A stretch of 64,000 nucleotides of DNA, taken from positions 248,001 through 312,000 of the forward strand of contig NZ_FXTA01000006.1 of assembly GCF_900182645.1 (NCBI RefSeq), read 5' to 3'. Numbering within the stretch: the first letter of the stretch is position 1; each line of letters starts with the position of its first letter. The position numbers and the translations under genes were made by a program. The notes beneath the pieces are model-generated. The model was not told the origin of the DNA and searched no databases. It saw only the letters and a list, made by a program, of their open reading frames with translations. Of the stretch, positions 1-8,537 are shown piece after piece. This DNA comes from Flavobacterium resistens (GTDB taxonomy: Bacteria > Bacteroidota > Bacteroidia > Flavobacteriales > Flavobacteriaceae).

Positions 1-1
1 C

Positions 2-1633
2 CTATTTCATGCGTTTATTTAATTGATAATCGTATAATGATGGAATTTTTTCAATTGGCTTATTTAAAAACTCTATATACGGATCTACGTCATATTTGAT
101 TTCAAATTTTGTATTTCCGTGCACACCGATAATTCTTGCGAAAGCGCCGTCTTTCATTCCATACAATAAAACCGGTTTTGATTCATCAGGATTTTCAACC
201 TGAACATTCAAATTCCAAAAAGTACTGTAAGGCGCGTGAGAAGGTTTCCAATATTCTGCTCCGCCGCCACCAAATATGGCATAACTATTATTTTTACCTG
301 CTTTGAAGTGAACGGTAATATTGTCAAATAAATTTTGATGATTGGCTCCCGAATGCTGATCTAAAACAGGATCTTTAAAAATCTCACAGTTTTGATATAC
401 GTTTTTAGTCGCAAACGTGTTGAAACTTAACGGATGAACGGCCGAATTATAAATTTTAAGATTCTTAACTAAAATATTATGAACACCACCCAAAGTCACC
501 GTGTAATGTGCTAAATGCGTTCCATCTGTAGTAATATCCTGAATCGTGGTATTAGCAACTTCTTCAGCTAAAATACCGCTATCGGCATTGGTTATTTTGA
601 CATCTTTAACCCAGCTATTGAAAAGGCGAGTCAGGAAAATTCCATTATTTCCGGGTTCAACATGATGTGCGACTCTAGGAATATCTGGAAAAGTAAAACG
701 AAGATGCTCAATCCCAACTTCATTTAAATGTTTCCATTCGACTAATTGCGCCTGATAACTTGGTTTAATCGAAATAGTCAACGGCGTTTTTAAAGTGATT
801 TTTGAGCCAGAAATTTTAGTGATTTCAACTTGTTGACGAACAATAGGAAGTTTTGGAAAATTCCAATGGTGCGAACCTGGTTTTACTTTCGCTCCTTGGT
901 ATAAATCTTTGATGATTTCGCCATTTTCACCATCTTTATTAAACAACTGCAATTCGACAATATCACCAACTTTTAAGCCTTTTACATCCGAAACCGTGAT
1001 ACTATGTTCGCCCATTTTTCCTGAACTAACTTTCGCCAACGGATTAGATTCAGGCTCATATTTATCCAAATACGATTTCACGCGCTCGCCAGGAACCTGC
1101 GTCCAGATAAAACCACCAGACCAAGCATATTGTGAAAAAGGCAAATCAATATTGTTTTCCGATTCACGTTGTCTTTTGTCAAAAGTGGTCAGATATTCAC
1201 GAAGTTCAGCCAAAGCATCAGAATCTTTAAGATACATCATCGGTCTTGGACAGTATATTTCGGTTCCGTTTTCAGCCGAACCAGCACCGCGAAGCACAAA
1301 ATTACTTCTTTCGATATACAGAATTTCACTTAGAATAATTCTTCCTGCAGGCAATTGAAGAATTACATTTCCTTCAACTGCATTAGCTGCTTTGAAAGCT
1401 TTCAAAAGTGCTTTTGAATCATCTAATTCATCATTAGCTTTTACTCCAAAATCAATGGTATTAATTATTTTTCCATTAGCATCAGGAATTTGGCTTTCGC
1501 CGAAATGATAACCAGCATAACTAAAATCCGGAAGATAATTGGTTTTTGGAGAAGTAATAATGGTAGGTAATTCCTGCGCCAGTACGGTATTTATAAAAAG
1601 ACTACAAGAGATAAAAATGACTTGGCGAATCAT
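2..1633 (-). CDS. Secreted right-handed beta-helix (pectate-lyase-like) protein
   Basis: The protein has 543 residues and begins with a signal peptide ending at about VLAQ (residue 19). Residues about 58-125 carry the pattern of the Pectate_lyase_3 N-terminal repeat: TIDFGVKAND, an alanine-rich helix, then LPAGRIILSEIL and LRGAGS. From about residue 300 on, short repeating strands (GIFLTRLFNSWVKDVKI, GILAEEVANTTIQDI) are typical of a right-handed beta-helix. Such folds are usually polysaccharide lyases or GH28-like hydrolases on acidic glycans. I cannot assign a catalytic residue or an exact family. It is the last gene of a minus-strand run of uronate-catabolism genes, so it probably releases or trims uronate-containing substrate in the periplasm or at the surface. 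The stop codon lies at bases 2-4, so the gene is complete. A 100-bp inverted-repeat gap separates it from uxuA. Confidence 0.72.
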   Translation of the reverse strand: MIRQVIFISCSLFINTVLAQELPTIITSPKTNYLPDFSYAGYHFGESQIPDANGKIINTIDFGVKANDELDDSKALLKAFKAANAVEGNVILQLPAGRIILSEILYIERSNFVLRGAGSAENGTEIYCPRPMMYLKDSDALAELREYLTTFDKRQRESENNIDLPFSQYAWSGGFIWTQVPGERVKSYLDKYEPESNPLAKVSSGKMGEHSITVSDVKGLKVGDIVELQLFNKDGENGEIIKDLYQGAKVKPGSHHWNFPKLPIVRQQVEITKISGSKITLKTPLTISIKPSYQAQLVEWKHLNEVGIEHLRFTFPDIPRVAHHVEPGNNGIFLTRLFNSWVKDVKITNADSGILAEEVANTTIQDITTDGTHLAHYTVTLGGVHNILVKNLKIYNSAVHPLSFNTFATKNVYQNCEIFKDPVLDQHSGANHQNLFDNITVHFKAGKNNSYAIFGGGGAEYWKPSHAPYSTFWNLNVQVENPDESKPVLLYGMKDGAFARIIGVHGNTKFEIKYDVDPYIEFLNKPIEKIPSLYDYQLNKRMK

Positions 1634-1663
1634 GGTTTTGTGGTTTTATGGTTAGTTAGTTTT

Positions 1664-1732
1664 TTTCACCGCAAAGTCGCAAGGAACGCAAAGTTTAAAT
1701 TTCTTGCGTACTTTGCGACTTTGCAGTGAAAT
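1664..1732. repeat. Imperfect inverted repeat of the CGCAAAG family
   Basis: The arms TTTCACCGCAAAGTCGCAAG and its near complement ending at base 1732 differ by one mismatch and one inserted base. The element fills the gap between uxuA and the beta-helix gene. Related copies lie at 20723-20831 and 34141-34229. It can form a long RNA hairpin and could weaken read-through within the operon; that role is inference. Confidence 0.75.
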
Positions 1733-1733
1733 T

Positions 1734-2918
1734 TTACACGGATCGCTTAATTCCCAATTCAAGTCCTCGTAGCTCTGCCAAGCCTCTCAAACGGCCAATT
1801 GCAGAATATCCTGGATTTGTTTTTTTCTTCAAATCATCCAACATTTGGTGTCCGTGATCTGGACGCATTGGTAATTTGCTGTTATTTCTTTTTTCAACTT
1901 CGAGAATCGCTTTTACGACTTCATACATATCAACATCGCCTTCTAAATGATTCGCTTCGTAGAAACTTCCTTCTTCGTCACGTTGCGTGCTTCTTAAGTG
2001 AATAAAATTCATTTTATCGCCATGACGTCTTACGATTCCAGGTAAATCATTGTCAGCGCGAACGCCGTATGAACCTGTACACATTGTAAATCCGTTTGAT
2101 TTTGAAGGAGCCGCATTCATTAATTCAATCAAATCTTCTTCAGTACTAACAACTCTCGGCAAACCTAAAATCGGGTAGGGTGGATCATCGGGGTGAATGG
2201 CCATTAAAACACCTTTATTCTCTGCAACTGGAATGATTTCTTTTAGAAAATGAAAAAGATTATTCTTTAAAGCTTGTCTGTCAATATGATTGTAAGCGCT
2301 CAAAGTCACTAAGAAATCTTCAACAGTATAAGCTTCTTCAGCTCCCGGAAGTCCTGCTAGAATATTTTGTTGTAATTTGACTTTATCTTCTGCAGTCATG
2401 GCTTCAAAATAGCTTTTTGCTTTTTGAATTTGTTCTGAAGAATATTCGTTTTCTGCTCCTGGTCTTTTCAAAATATACAATTCAAAAGCGGCAAAAGCAT
2501 TAATATCAAAGCGAAGCGCTTTAGAGCCATCTTCAACGGTATAAGATAAATCGGTTCTTGACCAATCTAAAACTGGCATGAAATTATAGCAGACACATTT
2601 GATGCCGCATAAAGCCAAATTTCGAATGCTTTCTTTATAGTTTTCAATATATTCCAGATATTTTCCAGTTTGTTTTTTGATGTCTTCGTGAACTGGAATA
2701 CTTTCTACAACCGACCAAGTCAAACCAGAAGCGCCTTTTTTAGGATCTCCATCTTCGTGTTCGATTTCAACTTTTCGTTTGATAATTTCTTCAATACTCC
2801 AAACTTGTCCATTTGGAATGTGGTGTAGCGCAGTTACAATTCCGGTTGCTCCGGTTTGTTTGATATCTTGTAAAGAAACAGGGTCATTTGGTCCGAACCA
2901 GCGTAATGTTTGTTCCAT
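1734..2918 (-). CDS. uxuA: D-mannonate dehydratase UxuA
   Basis: The 394-residue protein, starting MEQTLRWFGPNDPVSL, matches UxuA in length and motifs. This Mn/Fe-dependent TIM-barrel enzyme converts D-mannonate to 2-keto-3-deoxygluconate (KDG). Recognisable family motifs are CYNFMPVLDWSRTDL (about 110-124), HPDDPP (about 241), CTGSYGVRADND (about 280), FIHLRST and RPDHGHQMLDD (about 351). These supply the His, Cys, His and Asp metal ligands known in UxuA. It is cytoplasmic. It lies 18 bp downstream of the SDR mannonate oxidoreductase gene in the same operon, which would make its substrate from fructuronate. The next step, KDG phosphorylation, has no gene in this window, although the aldolase for the phosphorylated product is present. 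Confidence is high. Confidence 0.95.
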   Translation of the reverse strand: MEQTLRWFGPNDPVSLQDIKQTGATGIVTALHHIPNGQVWSIEEIIKRKVEIEHEDGDPKKGASGLTWSVVESIPVHEDIKKQTGKYLEYIENYKESIRNLALCGIKCVCYNFMPVLDWSRTDLSYTVEDGSKALRFDINAFAAFELYILKRPGAENEYSSEQIQKAKSYFEAMTAEDKVKLQQNILAGLPGAEEAYTVEDFLVTLSAYNHIDRQALKNNLFHFLKEIIPVAENKGVLMAIHPDDPPYPILGLPRVVSTEEDLIELMNAAPSKSNGFTMCTGSYGVRADNDLPGIVRRHGDKMNFIHLRSTQRDEEGSFYEANHLEGDVDMYEVVKAILEVEKRNNSKLPMRPDHGHQMLDDLKKKTNPGYSAIGRLRGLAELRGLELGIKRSV

Positions 2919-2936
2919 TTTTGTGTTTTTAAAAAA

Positions 2937-3749
2937 TTAAATACTCGCAGCGGCAAAACCACCGTCAACTTTTAATACTGTTCCCGTTACGAATTTTGAC
3001 ATATCGCTGCACAAGTATAAAAGTGCGCCGTCAATATCTTCAGGTTTTCCAAATCTTCCCATTGGAGTTTGTCCGATGATTTTTTCACCTCTAGGCGTTA
3101 AATTTCCTTCTGGAGTAAGCAGTAAAGCGCGGTTTTGTTCTCCAATGAAAAATCCTGGCGAAATAGCGTTTACACGAATTCCCTCGCCATATTTTGAAGC
3201 CAATTCAACCGCCATCCACTGTGTGAAGTTATCAATAGCCGCTTTTGAAGCGGAATAACCAACAACTCTTGTAAGAGGTCTTTGCGCCGATGCCGATGAA
3301 ATATTGATAATGTTTCCTTGTTTTTGTTCGGCAAAAAGTGCTGAAAAAACCTGTGAAGGCAACATTGTTCCGATGATATTTAAATCAATAACCTGCTGTA
3401 AATCTTCGGTTTTCATGTCATAAACCGCTTGATCTGGCTGAATTGTTGCGCCAGGCATATTTCCGCCGGCAGCATTGATCAAAATATCCAGACGACCATA
3501 TTTTTCAACAATAAAATCTCTTACTTTTTCTACTTCTTCTTTATTCAAAACATTGGCTTGAACCGCAAAAGCCTGGCCTCCGTTTTTTTCTATATTTTGT
3601 ACTGTATTTTCTGCTTTTTGAAGCGATTGTGAAACAATCCCAACGATTACGCCCTGTTTTGCCAGAACGTTTGCAAAGTTGCTTCCTAATACGCCGGCGC
3701 CGCCAGTTATAAGCGCAATTTTTCCTTTTAAATTAAATATTGAATCCAT
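2937..3749 (-). CDS. SDR-family D-mannonate oxidoreductase (fructuronate reductase)
   Basis: This is a 270-residue classical short-chain dehydrogenase. It has the nucleotide-binding TGGAGVLG (about 15-22), the NAAGG motif (about 91), a catalytic Ser in ISSASAQ and the YSASK active-site Tyr/Lys. The C-terminal PMGRFGKPEDI and DGGFAA blocks are also typical. The NAAGGNMPGAT segment and the position between uxuA and a KDPG aldolase gene match the SDR-type mannonate oxidoreductases that replace the unrelated UxuB in many Bacillota and Bacteroidota. The expected reaction is the NAD(P)H-linked interconversion of D-fructuronate and D-mannonate in the cytoplasm. A 2-deoxygluconate dehydrogenase (KduD-like) is the main alternative. 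The gene follows the aldolase gene by 5 bp, so the two are surely co-transcribed. Confidence 0.85.
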   Translation of the reverse strand: MDSIFNLKGKIALITGGAGVLGSNFANVLAKQGVIVGIVSQSLQKAENTVQNIEKNGGQAFAVQANVLNKEEVEKVRDFIVEKYGRLDILINAAGGNMPGATIQPDQAVYDMKTEDLQQVIDLNIIGTMLPSQVFSALFAEQKQGNIINISSASAQRPLTRVVGYSASKAAIDNFTQWMAVELASKYGEGIRVNAISPGFFIGEQNRALLLTPEGNLTPRGEKIIGQTPMGRFGKPEDIDGALLYLCSDMSKFVTGTVLKVDGGFAAASI

Positions 3750-3754
3750 ATAAA

Positions 3755-4423
3755 TTATGATTGTTTTCTTAAAGTCTGAATGGTGTCCAGCACTTTTTTA
3801 GTTTCATTTTCAATTGTTGCATAATCGCTTTCTTCCATGCGTTTTTTGGTAATCAACTTGCTTCCTAATCCTACTGCTGATACACCAGCTGAAAACCAAT
3901 TTTGTATGCTAGTAGATGTGGTGTCAACACCTCCGGTTACCATAAAGGTCAAAGAGGGAAAAACATCTTTGATGGCACTCATAAAATCTGGCCCAAGTAT
4001 GTTTCCCGGAAAAAGTTTAATGAATGTAATGCCTGTATTTTCGGCAGCAATAATTTCGGTAGGTGTCATGCATCCAGGAGCGTAAAATGAGTTTTTGCTT
4101 TTTAAAAAATCAGCTACTTCAGGAACAAAGCCCGGACTTATGAAAAAATCAGCACCAGCATTGTGAAAATCTTTGGCTTGTGATTCATTTTTTATTGTTC
4201 CAATTCCTAAAAGCATTTCCGGCATTTCAATATTTTTGATTTCTACCATTTTTTTGAAATTCACTAATGCTTCAGAACCGCGGTTTGTATATTCTACTGC
4301 TCGTATGCCTGCGTTGTACAAAGCACGAAGCACTTCAACGCTCACATTTTCATCTGTATTGAAATACAAAGGAAGCATGCCTTGTTGTGCTATGATTTCT
4401 ATTGACTCTTGAATCGATTTCAT
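3755..4423 (-). CDS. eda: 2-keto-3-deoxy-6-phosphogluconate (KDPG) aldolase
   Basis: The 222-residue class I aldolase belongs to the KDPG/KHG family. It cleaves KDPG to pyruvate and glyceraldehyde 3-phosphate. The Schiff-base lysine is K136 in FIKLFPGN. The catalytic Glu is E44 in AVEYTNRG, and GIGTIKN (73-79) and PGCMTPTEI (116-124) form the substrate pocket. The motif VEYTNRG replaces the more common VEVTLR, a variant I associate with Bacteroidota uronate operons. It sits 2 bp after the YhcH-like gene and 5 bp before the SDR gene, which gives tight operon packing. It would complete the lower uronate pathway if a KDG kinase is encoded elsewhere. Confidence 0.93.
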   Translation of the reverse strand: MKSIQESIEIIAQQGMLPLYFNTDENVSVEVLRALYNAGIRAVEYTNRGSEALVNFKKMVEIKNIEMPEMLLGIGTIKNESQAKDFHNAGADFFISPGFVPEVADFLKSKNSFYAPGCMTPTEIIAAENTGITFIKLFPGNILGPDFMSAIKDVFPSLTFMVTGGVDTTSTSIQNWFSAGVSAVGLGSKLITKKRMEESDYATIENETKKVLDTIQTLRKQS

Positions 4424-4425
4424 AA

Positions 4426-4875
4426 CTAAATTTTTACTTTAAAAACTAGTTTTTTCAATGAACCGTCACCAATCATTGCTGCGTGAACATCCTCTGGAAA
4501 TAAAATGGTGAACTGTTTTTCCTGCAATTGAAAAAACATGTCGGGTTTGTCATGAAAAAAGCGAACATCTTTTTCATCACTATAATCTCCATTTGGATTT
4601 ACACATTTTTCTCTCGGTTTCCATGCATAAGTTTCCGGACCTTTTACTACAATTTGGATATCAATGTTTTTGTCGTGACATTCAAAACCTTTGATGCTTT
4701 CTTCTTTGGTCGTTCCTTCGCCAGCAATTACGATTACTTTTAATCCTTCAGTAATTTCCAAAACGCCTTCCTCCAATTTGCTGATGTCATTTTGCGTTAC
4801 AAAATCAAAAGCTTTTTTAAAGTTTGGATGCAAACCGTAATATTTTGCGGCATTGTGTAATGAATCTACTATCAT
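4426..4875 (-). CDS. YhcH/YjgK/YiaL family protein (DUF386)
   Basis: The 149-residue protein belongs to the cupin-like YhcH/YjgK/YiaL family. Family features visible here are ECHDKNIDIQIVVKGPE in the middle and FPEDVHAAMIGDG near the C-terminus, whose His and acidic residues bind a metal in family structures. Relatives sit in sialate and other sugar-acid operons and are thought to act as sugar anomerases or isomerases; the exact substrate is not known here. It has no signal peptide, so it is cytoplasmic. It is the first gene of the uronate operon, facing the divergent LacI-type regulator across about 440 bp, so the operon promoter must lie in that gap. Confidence 0.85.
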   Translation of the reverse strand: MIVDSLHNAAKYYGLHPNFKKAFDFVTQNDISKLEEGVLEITEGLKVIVIAGEGTTKEESIKGFECHDKNIDIQIVVKGPETYAWKPREKCVNPNGDYSDEKDVRFFHDKPDMFFQLQEKQFTILFPEDVHAAMIGDGSLKKLVFKVKI

Positions 4876-5313
4876 TTTATTTGTTTTTATATTTTGTGTT
4901 TTTTGAATAATCCTCCTTTGTCAGAAACATCAGGAAAGAAGTCCCATTTTCCAGTTAAATCAAAAAAATGTAACATGCTATTATTGCTATAAAATATTTG
5001 AATTTTTAATTTAAATAATTGCATTTAAACAACTGGTTTTTAGTTGTTTGTTGTTTGTTTTTCTGTTTTGTGTCAGATTTTGATTTTTATCCTATATAAC
5101 TGATTGAAATAGTTTGTCTTATCTTTTTATTTTACTTAAACCAATAATTTAATATATTGAATTAAAATAATTGATTATTAGCTAAATAGAGTCTTTATTT
5201 TTTTTAAATGCATTTTAATTTTTTTAAACAATTAGATTAAAAAAAATACAAAAATTATATTGTTGTTTTTATTGTTTGTGTATTTTTGCGTGTACGCACA
5301 CGGTGTTTTGCAA
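4876..5313. other. Divergent regulatory gap between the uronate operon and its LacI-type regulator
   Basis: This very AT-rich stretch lies between two divergent genes, so it should hold the promoters of both. A plus-strand promoter is visible at 5260-5288 (listed separately). A perfect palindrome, AAATGCATTT, lies at 5206-5215, and a related AATTGCATTT lies near 5021-5030. These are possible operator halves but are too AT-rich to call firmly. I see no clear TAnnTTTG on the minus strand. No gene-like open frame is apparent. Confidence 0.5.
5260..5288 (+). promoter_or_regulatory. Bacteroidota-type promoter for the LacI-like regulator
   Basis: TTG at 5260-5262 and TATTTTTG at 5281-5288 are 18 bases apart. 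This matches the Bacteroidota -33/-7 consensus (TTG, then TAnnTTTG). It places transcription start near 5294, inside the longest possible reading frame of the regulator. The real translation start must therefore lie downstream. Confidence 0.5.
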
Positions 5314-6435
5314 ATGTATATAAAAAGACATGTAAAACAACTTATATTTGATAAAAAAAATAATAATTTTACGCAGCTAATCTATTTTTTTAACCTAAAT
5401 ATCAGAAATATCATAACAATAAAAAAAATAGCAGAACTTGCTAATGTATCACCAGGAACGGTTGACAGGATTATTCATAATCGCGGGCAGGTTGCACAGG
5501 AAAATGTAGACAGAGTTAATGCAATTATTGAAGAATATGGTTATAAACGCAATATTTTAGCGAGTAATTTGGCATTAAACAAAAAGTTTCATTTTGCTGT
5601 TTTTTTGCCCAAATATGAAAATCTCGAATATTGGAAAAGCCAAATTACAGGCGTAGAAAAAGCAGCTGCCGAATTTGGAAAATTTGGCGTGGTGCTGGAT
5701 TATTTTTTCTATGATTTTAACAAGGAATCTTTTCAAAAGCAAATTAAAAAAGTAATTGATTTTGACTGCGACGGATTACTTTTTGCTCCAATTTTTTATG
5801 AAGATTCTGTTCGTTTTTTGAATGAATATCAAAAAAAACAGATTCCGATTGTCATGATCGATTCAAATATTTCTGACGAAAATGAACATGCTTATGTTGG
5901 CCAGAATGCTTTTCAGAGCGGATATCTTGCCGGAAGACTGATTAGTTTTGCCGTAAAAAATGAAAGAAAGGTTTTGGTCTTTAAAATAACAAGAGAAATT
6001 GAAAGCACATCAGTTTATCTTCAACGAATCGATGGATTTTATTCTTATTTTAAAGATCATGATGAACTTACCAATTTCAGTTTTTCTGAAATTACAGTTA
6101 AAGATTCAGGAACAGATCAATTGTGTATGGAAATGTTTAAAGACATTCATAGCGTTTTTGTGCCCAATTCAAGAGCTTATATTGTAGCCCGTTTTTTGGA
6201 AAAAAATAATATAAAAGGCGTGCGAATTATTGGTTTCGATTTATTGAAAGATAATATAGAATACCTGAATAAAGGCATAATCGATTTCTTGATTAATCAG
6301 CGTCCGGAAGAGCAAGGATATATGGGAATTAATTATTTGTACAAGAAATTAGTCCTTCAGGAAGAAACGGAATCAACGAATTATATTCCATTGGAAATTA
6401 TTTTAAAAGAGAATTATTTTCCTGTGAAGAAGTAA
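5314..6435 (+). CDS. LacI-family transcriptional regulator of the uronate operon
   Basis: The helix-turn-helix ITIKKIAELANVSPGTVDRIIHNRG is typical of LacI-family DNA-binding domains. It is followed by a type 1 periplasmic-binding-protein-like sensor domain to the C-terminus (YVGQNAFQSGYLAGRLI, IIGFDLLKDN). It should sense a sugar or sugar acid and control the divergent uronate operon. The start is uncertain. The frame can be extended to a TTG at 5260, but that TTG belongs to a promoter. The first in-frame ATG is 5314 (MYIKRHVKQL), which leaves about 30 unusual residues before the HTH. No in-frame ATG, GTG or TTG lies closer to the HTH. A rare start codon, or a real N-terminal extension, is therefore possible. 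Confidence 0.85.
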   Translation: MYIKRHVKQLIFDKKNNNFTQLIYFFNLNIRNIITIKKIAELANVSPGTVDRIIHNRGQVAQENVDRVNAIIEEYGYKRNILASNLALNKKFHFAVFLPKYENLEYWKSQITGVEKAAAEFGKFGVVLDYFFYDFNKESFQKQIKKVIDFDCDGLLFAPIFYEDSVRFLNEYQKKQIPIVMIDSNISDENEHAYVGQNAFQSGYLAGRLISFAVKNERKVLVFKITREIESTSVYLQRIDGFYSYFKDHDELTNFSFSEITVKDSGTDQLCMEMFKDIHSVFVPNSRAYIVARFLEKNNIKGVRIIGFDLLKDNIEYLNKGIIDFLINQRPEEQGYMGINYLYKKLVLQEETESTNYIPLEIILKENYFPVKK

Positions 6436-6437
6436 AA

Positions 6438-6480
6438 CTCATTTTTGTCATTTCGAGGAACTAGAAATGACAAAAATGAG
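6438..6480. terminator. Perfect 17-bp stem-loop between convergent genes
   Basis: The arms CTCATTTTTGTCATTTC (6438-6454) and the exact complement (6464-6480) enclose a 9-base loop. It starts 3 bases after the regulator stop and ends 23 bases before the stop of the opposing DUF4861 gene. The arms carry internal T and A runs rather than a separate tail, so it probably acts as a terminator in both directions. Confidence 0.75.
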
Positions 6481-6502
6481 GGGAAATTAACGAACAATAA
6501 AT

Positions 6503-7672
6503 CTATTTCTTAACCTTAACAACAAGCGGATTGTTTATTTTCTCAGCAAATGAACTCAAATAAGTTTCCCATTCTTGTTTGTTTTGAAACGGACTTCCTT
6601 TTTTCCATCCAAAACCAGTATAATAGATTGCTTTATTATTTTTAAGCGGAATATTTCCGTACAAATTGCTTAAGTCAGCCTCGTTTGTAACGTGATTATC
6701 AAAGCTTGTCATTGCATTTTTTGGAGCAACTAATCCTAAACCAATTTCAGAATCATCGATTGGTTCCCAATAACTCAACCAGCCCTTTTTTAAATCAGTT
6801 CCGATGGTTCCTTTTTTCTCATGAAGCGTCAATCCAACCGAAATGCTTTTTGCTCCAGTTATTGTAGTTTCAAAACGAGAAAGATAGCTTCCGTAATCTA
6901 AACTGATTAATTTCGATTCCGTTATTTTGTTTCCTTTCGCATCCCAATCGGCGTAAGTCAAAATAAAACTGGTTCTGATTGGTCCGGTTGTAATGGTTTT
7001 CCAGCTGACAAAATTCTTTGAAAAATAATATTTCCCATCTGCATTTACTGCAATTCCGCCAATTCCACGACTATCGCCCACATGAAAATTATCCAAACCT
7101 TCGCCAGTATCTTTATGGTAAGTTCCTTTTCCAGAAGTCATTTTTTCGTACCATTTGTTGATAATCGGGTAATCTACTCTTTTTAACCAAGCATCCATTC
7201 CGCTAGTCAAAGTCCCGCCAGGAATCTTATCTTCAACCATTTTTTGCGCGACAGGACCATAAGTTCTAAAAGCGACTTTGTTGTTTTCCCAAGCATAATC
7301 GTCTGTTCTTTCAGGAACAAATCGTGAATAACAGCTTATTGTTGTTGATGCCGAAGGATTTGTTCCAACTAAAACCTCAAAATCCTGTTTTGAAGAAGCT
7401 TTGACTTTTGGCTGAAATAAAAGCACATCCATAGTTCCGTCGCCATCATTATCAACTGTTTGGGTTTCTAGAAATGAATTGGAGCTTTTATCCTTTATCG
7501 TGTAATTTTCAAGTTTGGCATCGGCAGGCAATCCAAGTATTTTTTTAGTCAATTCGATTGTTTCAAATTCGCGGTCAATTTTTAGGGAATTGCTTACTGT
7601 GATTGTTTTGTTTTGAGAATGTATGGCAAATGTGCCAGTCAAAAGAGTTATCAGAAAAAGTTGTTTTTTCAC
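6503..7672 (-). CDS. Secreted DUF4861-type protein
   Basis: The 389-residue protein starts with a clear signal peptide, MKKQLFLITLLTGTFAIHSQ, so it is exported. The body (NSLKIDREFETIELTKKILGL, then DGDGTMDVLLFQP near residues 80-92, and KWYEKMTSGKGTYHKDTGEGLDNFHVGDSRG in the centre) matches what I know as the DUF4861 family. That family is often found in pectin and other uronate-polysaccharide loci of Bacteroidota. Its enzymatic role is not established to my knowledge. It converges on the LacI-type regulator across a strong stem-loop and points towards the uronate operon, so a joint role in acidic-glycan use is likely by context only. Confidence 0.7.
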   Translation of the reverse strand: MKKQLFLITLLTGTFAIHSQNKTITVSNSLKIDREFETIELTKKILGLPADAKLENYTIKDKSSNSFLETQTVDNDGDGTMDVLLFQPKVKASSKQDFEVLVGTNPSASTTISCYSRFVPERTDDYAWENNKVAFRTYGPVAQKMVEDKIPGGTLTSGMDAWLKRVDYPIINKWYEKMTSGKGTYHKDTGEGLDNFHVGDSRGIGGIAVNADGKYYFSKNFVSWKTITTGPIRTSFILTYADWDAKGNKITESKLISLDYGSYLSRFETTITGAKSISVGLTLHEKKGTIGTDLKKGWLSYWEPIDDSEIGLGLVAPKNAMTSFDNHVTNEADLSNLYGNIPLKNNKAIYYTGFGWKKGSPFQNKQEWETYLSSFAEKINNPLVVKVKK

Positions 7673-7835
7673 AATTTGTAGTTTTTATTTTTAATAGGTT
7701 CGATAGGATTATAAAATTACAAATCAAATACCACATATAAATACAGAAGTGGAGTAATTTTGTACAGAAACATTGAATATCTGGTAGGGTTTGCTTTGCA
7801 ATGAATTTGACATAAAATATTTTTCGTAAATTTCA

Positions 7836-7858
7836 ATACTTGTCTTTTGTACAAGTAT
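7836..7858. promoter_or_regulatory. 8-bp inverted repeat just upstream of the HAD gene
   Basis: ATACTTGT (7836-7843) and ACAAGTAT (7851-7858) are perfect inverse copies around a 7-base spacer. The element ends 13 bases before the start codon at 7872. It could be an operator or a leader hairpin near the ribosome-binding region. Function is unknown. Confidence 0.4.
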
Positions 7859-7871
7859 GAATTCTAATTAA

Positions 7872-8531
7872 ATGAAAATCAATAAAATGGTTAAATGTAT
7901 AATTTTCGATTGTGACGGAGTTTTAGTAGATACAGAAAAAATTGGCAACGGAATATTGCTAGAAATGGCTTCAGAACATGGTTTTGATATGAAAATTGAA
8001 GATGCCTACCGCAATTTCAATGGACGAAATTTAAAAGATTGTTTTCGACATATAGAAGAAGCAATCGACCAAAAACTTCCCGAAAATTTTGAAACCGAAT
8101 ACCGCCAAAAAAGCTTTGAAGCATTTAAAACACAGGTAAAACCGATGGAAGGTATTGTTGAATTTATCGGAGATATCGAAAAATTAAAAATCCCATATTG
8201 CGTGGCTTCCAGTGGTCCGGTTGAAAAAATAAGACTGAATCTTGAAGTGGCTGGCTTATTGAATAAATTTGAGAATAAACTATTTAGTTCCTATCAAATA
8301 AATAGTTGGAAACCAGAACCAGGAATTTTTTTGTACGCTGCCAACGAAATGGGTTTTGATGTAAAAGACTGTATTGTTTTGGAAGATAGCAAAGCAGGAG
8401 TAAAAGCCGGAATTAGTGGCGGATTCAAAGTATATGGCTTTGCAAACGGTTATAATAATGAAGATTTAGAAGAAGAAGGAGCGGTACTTTTTCATAGTTA
8501 TGAGGAGTTGAGTGAATTGCTTGGAGTTTAG
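7872..8531 (+). CDS. HAD-superfamily hydrolase, beta-phosphoglucomutase-like
   Basis: The 219-residue cytoplasmic protein has the HAD motif I sequence IIFDCDGVLVDTE. The first Asp is the phosphoryl acceptor, and the Glu after DT is typical of the beta-phosphoglucomutase-like subgroup. Motif II is VASSGP (about 113), motif III is the Lys in SWKPEPGIF (about 148), and motif IV is IVLEDSKAGVKAG (about 176). It is probably a sugar-phosphate phosphatase or mutase; the substrate cannot be told from sequence. The start at 7872 gives MKINKMVKC; the Met at residue 6 is an equally good start. It stands alone between the uronate region and a repeat-rich gap. Confidence 0.85.
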   Translation: MKINKMVKCIIFDCDGVLVDTEKIGNGILLEMASEHGFDMKIEDAYRNFNGRNLKDCFRHIEEAIDQKLPENFETEYRQKSFEAFKTQVKPMEGIVEFIGDIEKLKIPYCVASSGPVEKIRLNLEVAGLLNKFENKLFSSYQINSWKPEPGIFLYAANEMGFDVKDCIVLEDSKAGVKAGISGGFKVYGFANGYNNEDLEEEGAVLFHSYEELSELLGV

Positions 8532-8537
8532 TTTTTG

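Noticed and set aside
909..1358. Long open frame on the plus strand opposite the beta-helix gene
   Set aside because: It has no signal or motif and lies wholly antisense to a gene with clear family features; it is a by-product of codon bias.
5206..5215. AAATGCATTT palindrome as operator of the uronate regulator
   Set aside because: Such short A/T palindromes are expected by chance in this base composition, and no second perfect copy lies in the gap.
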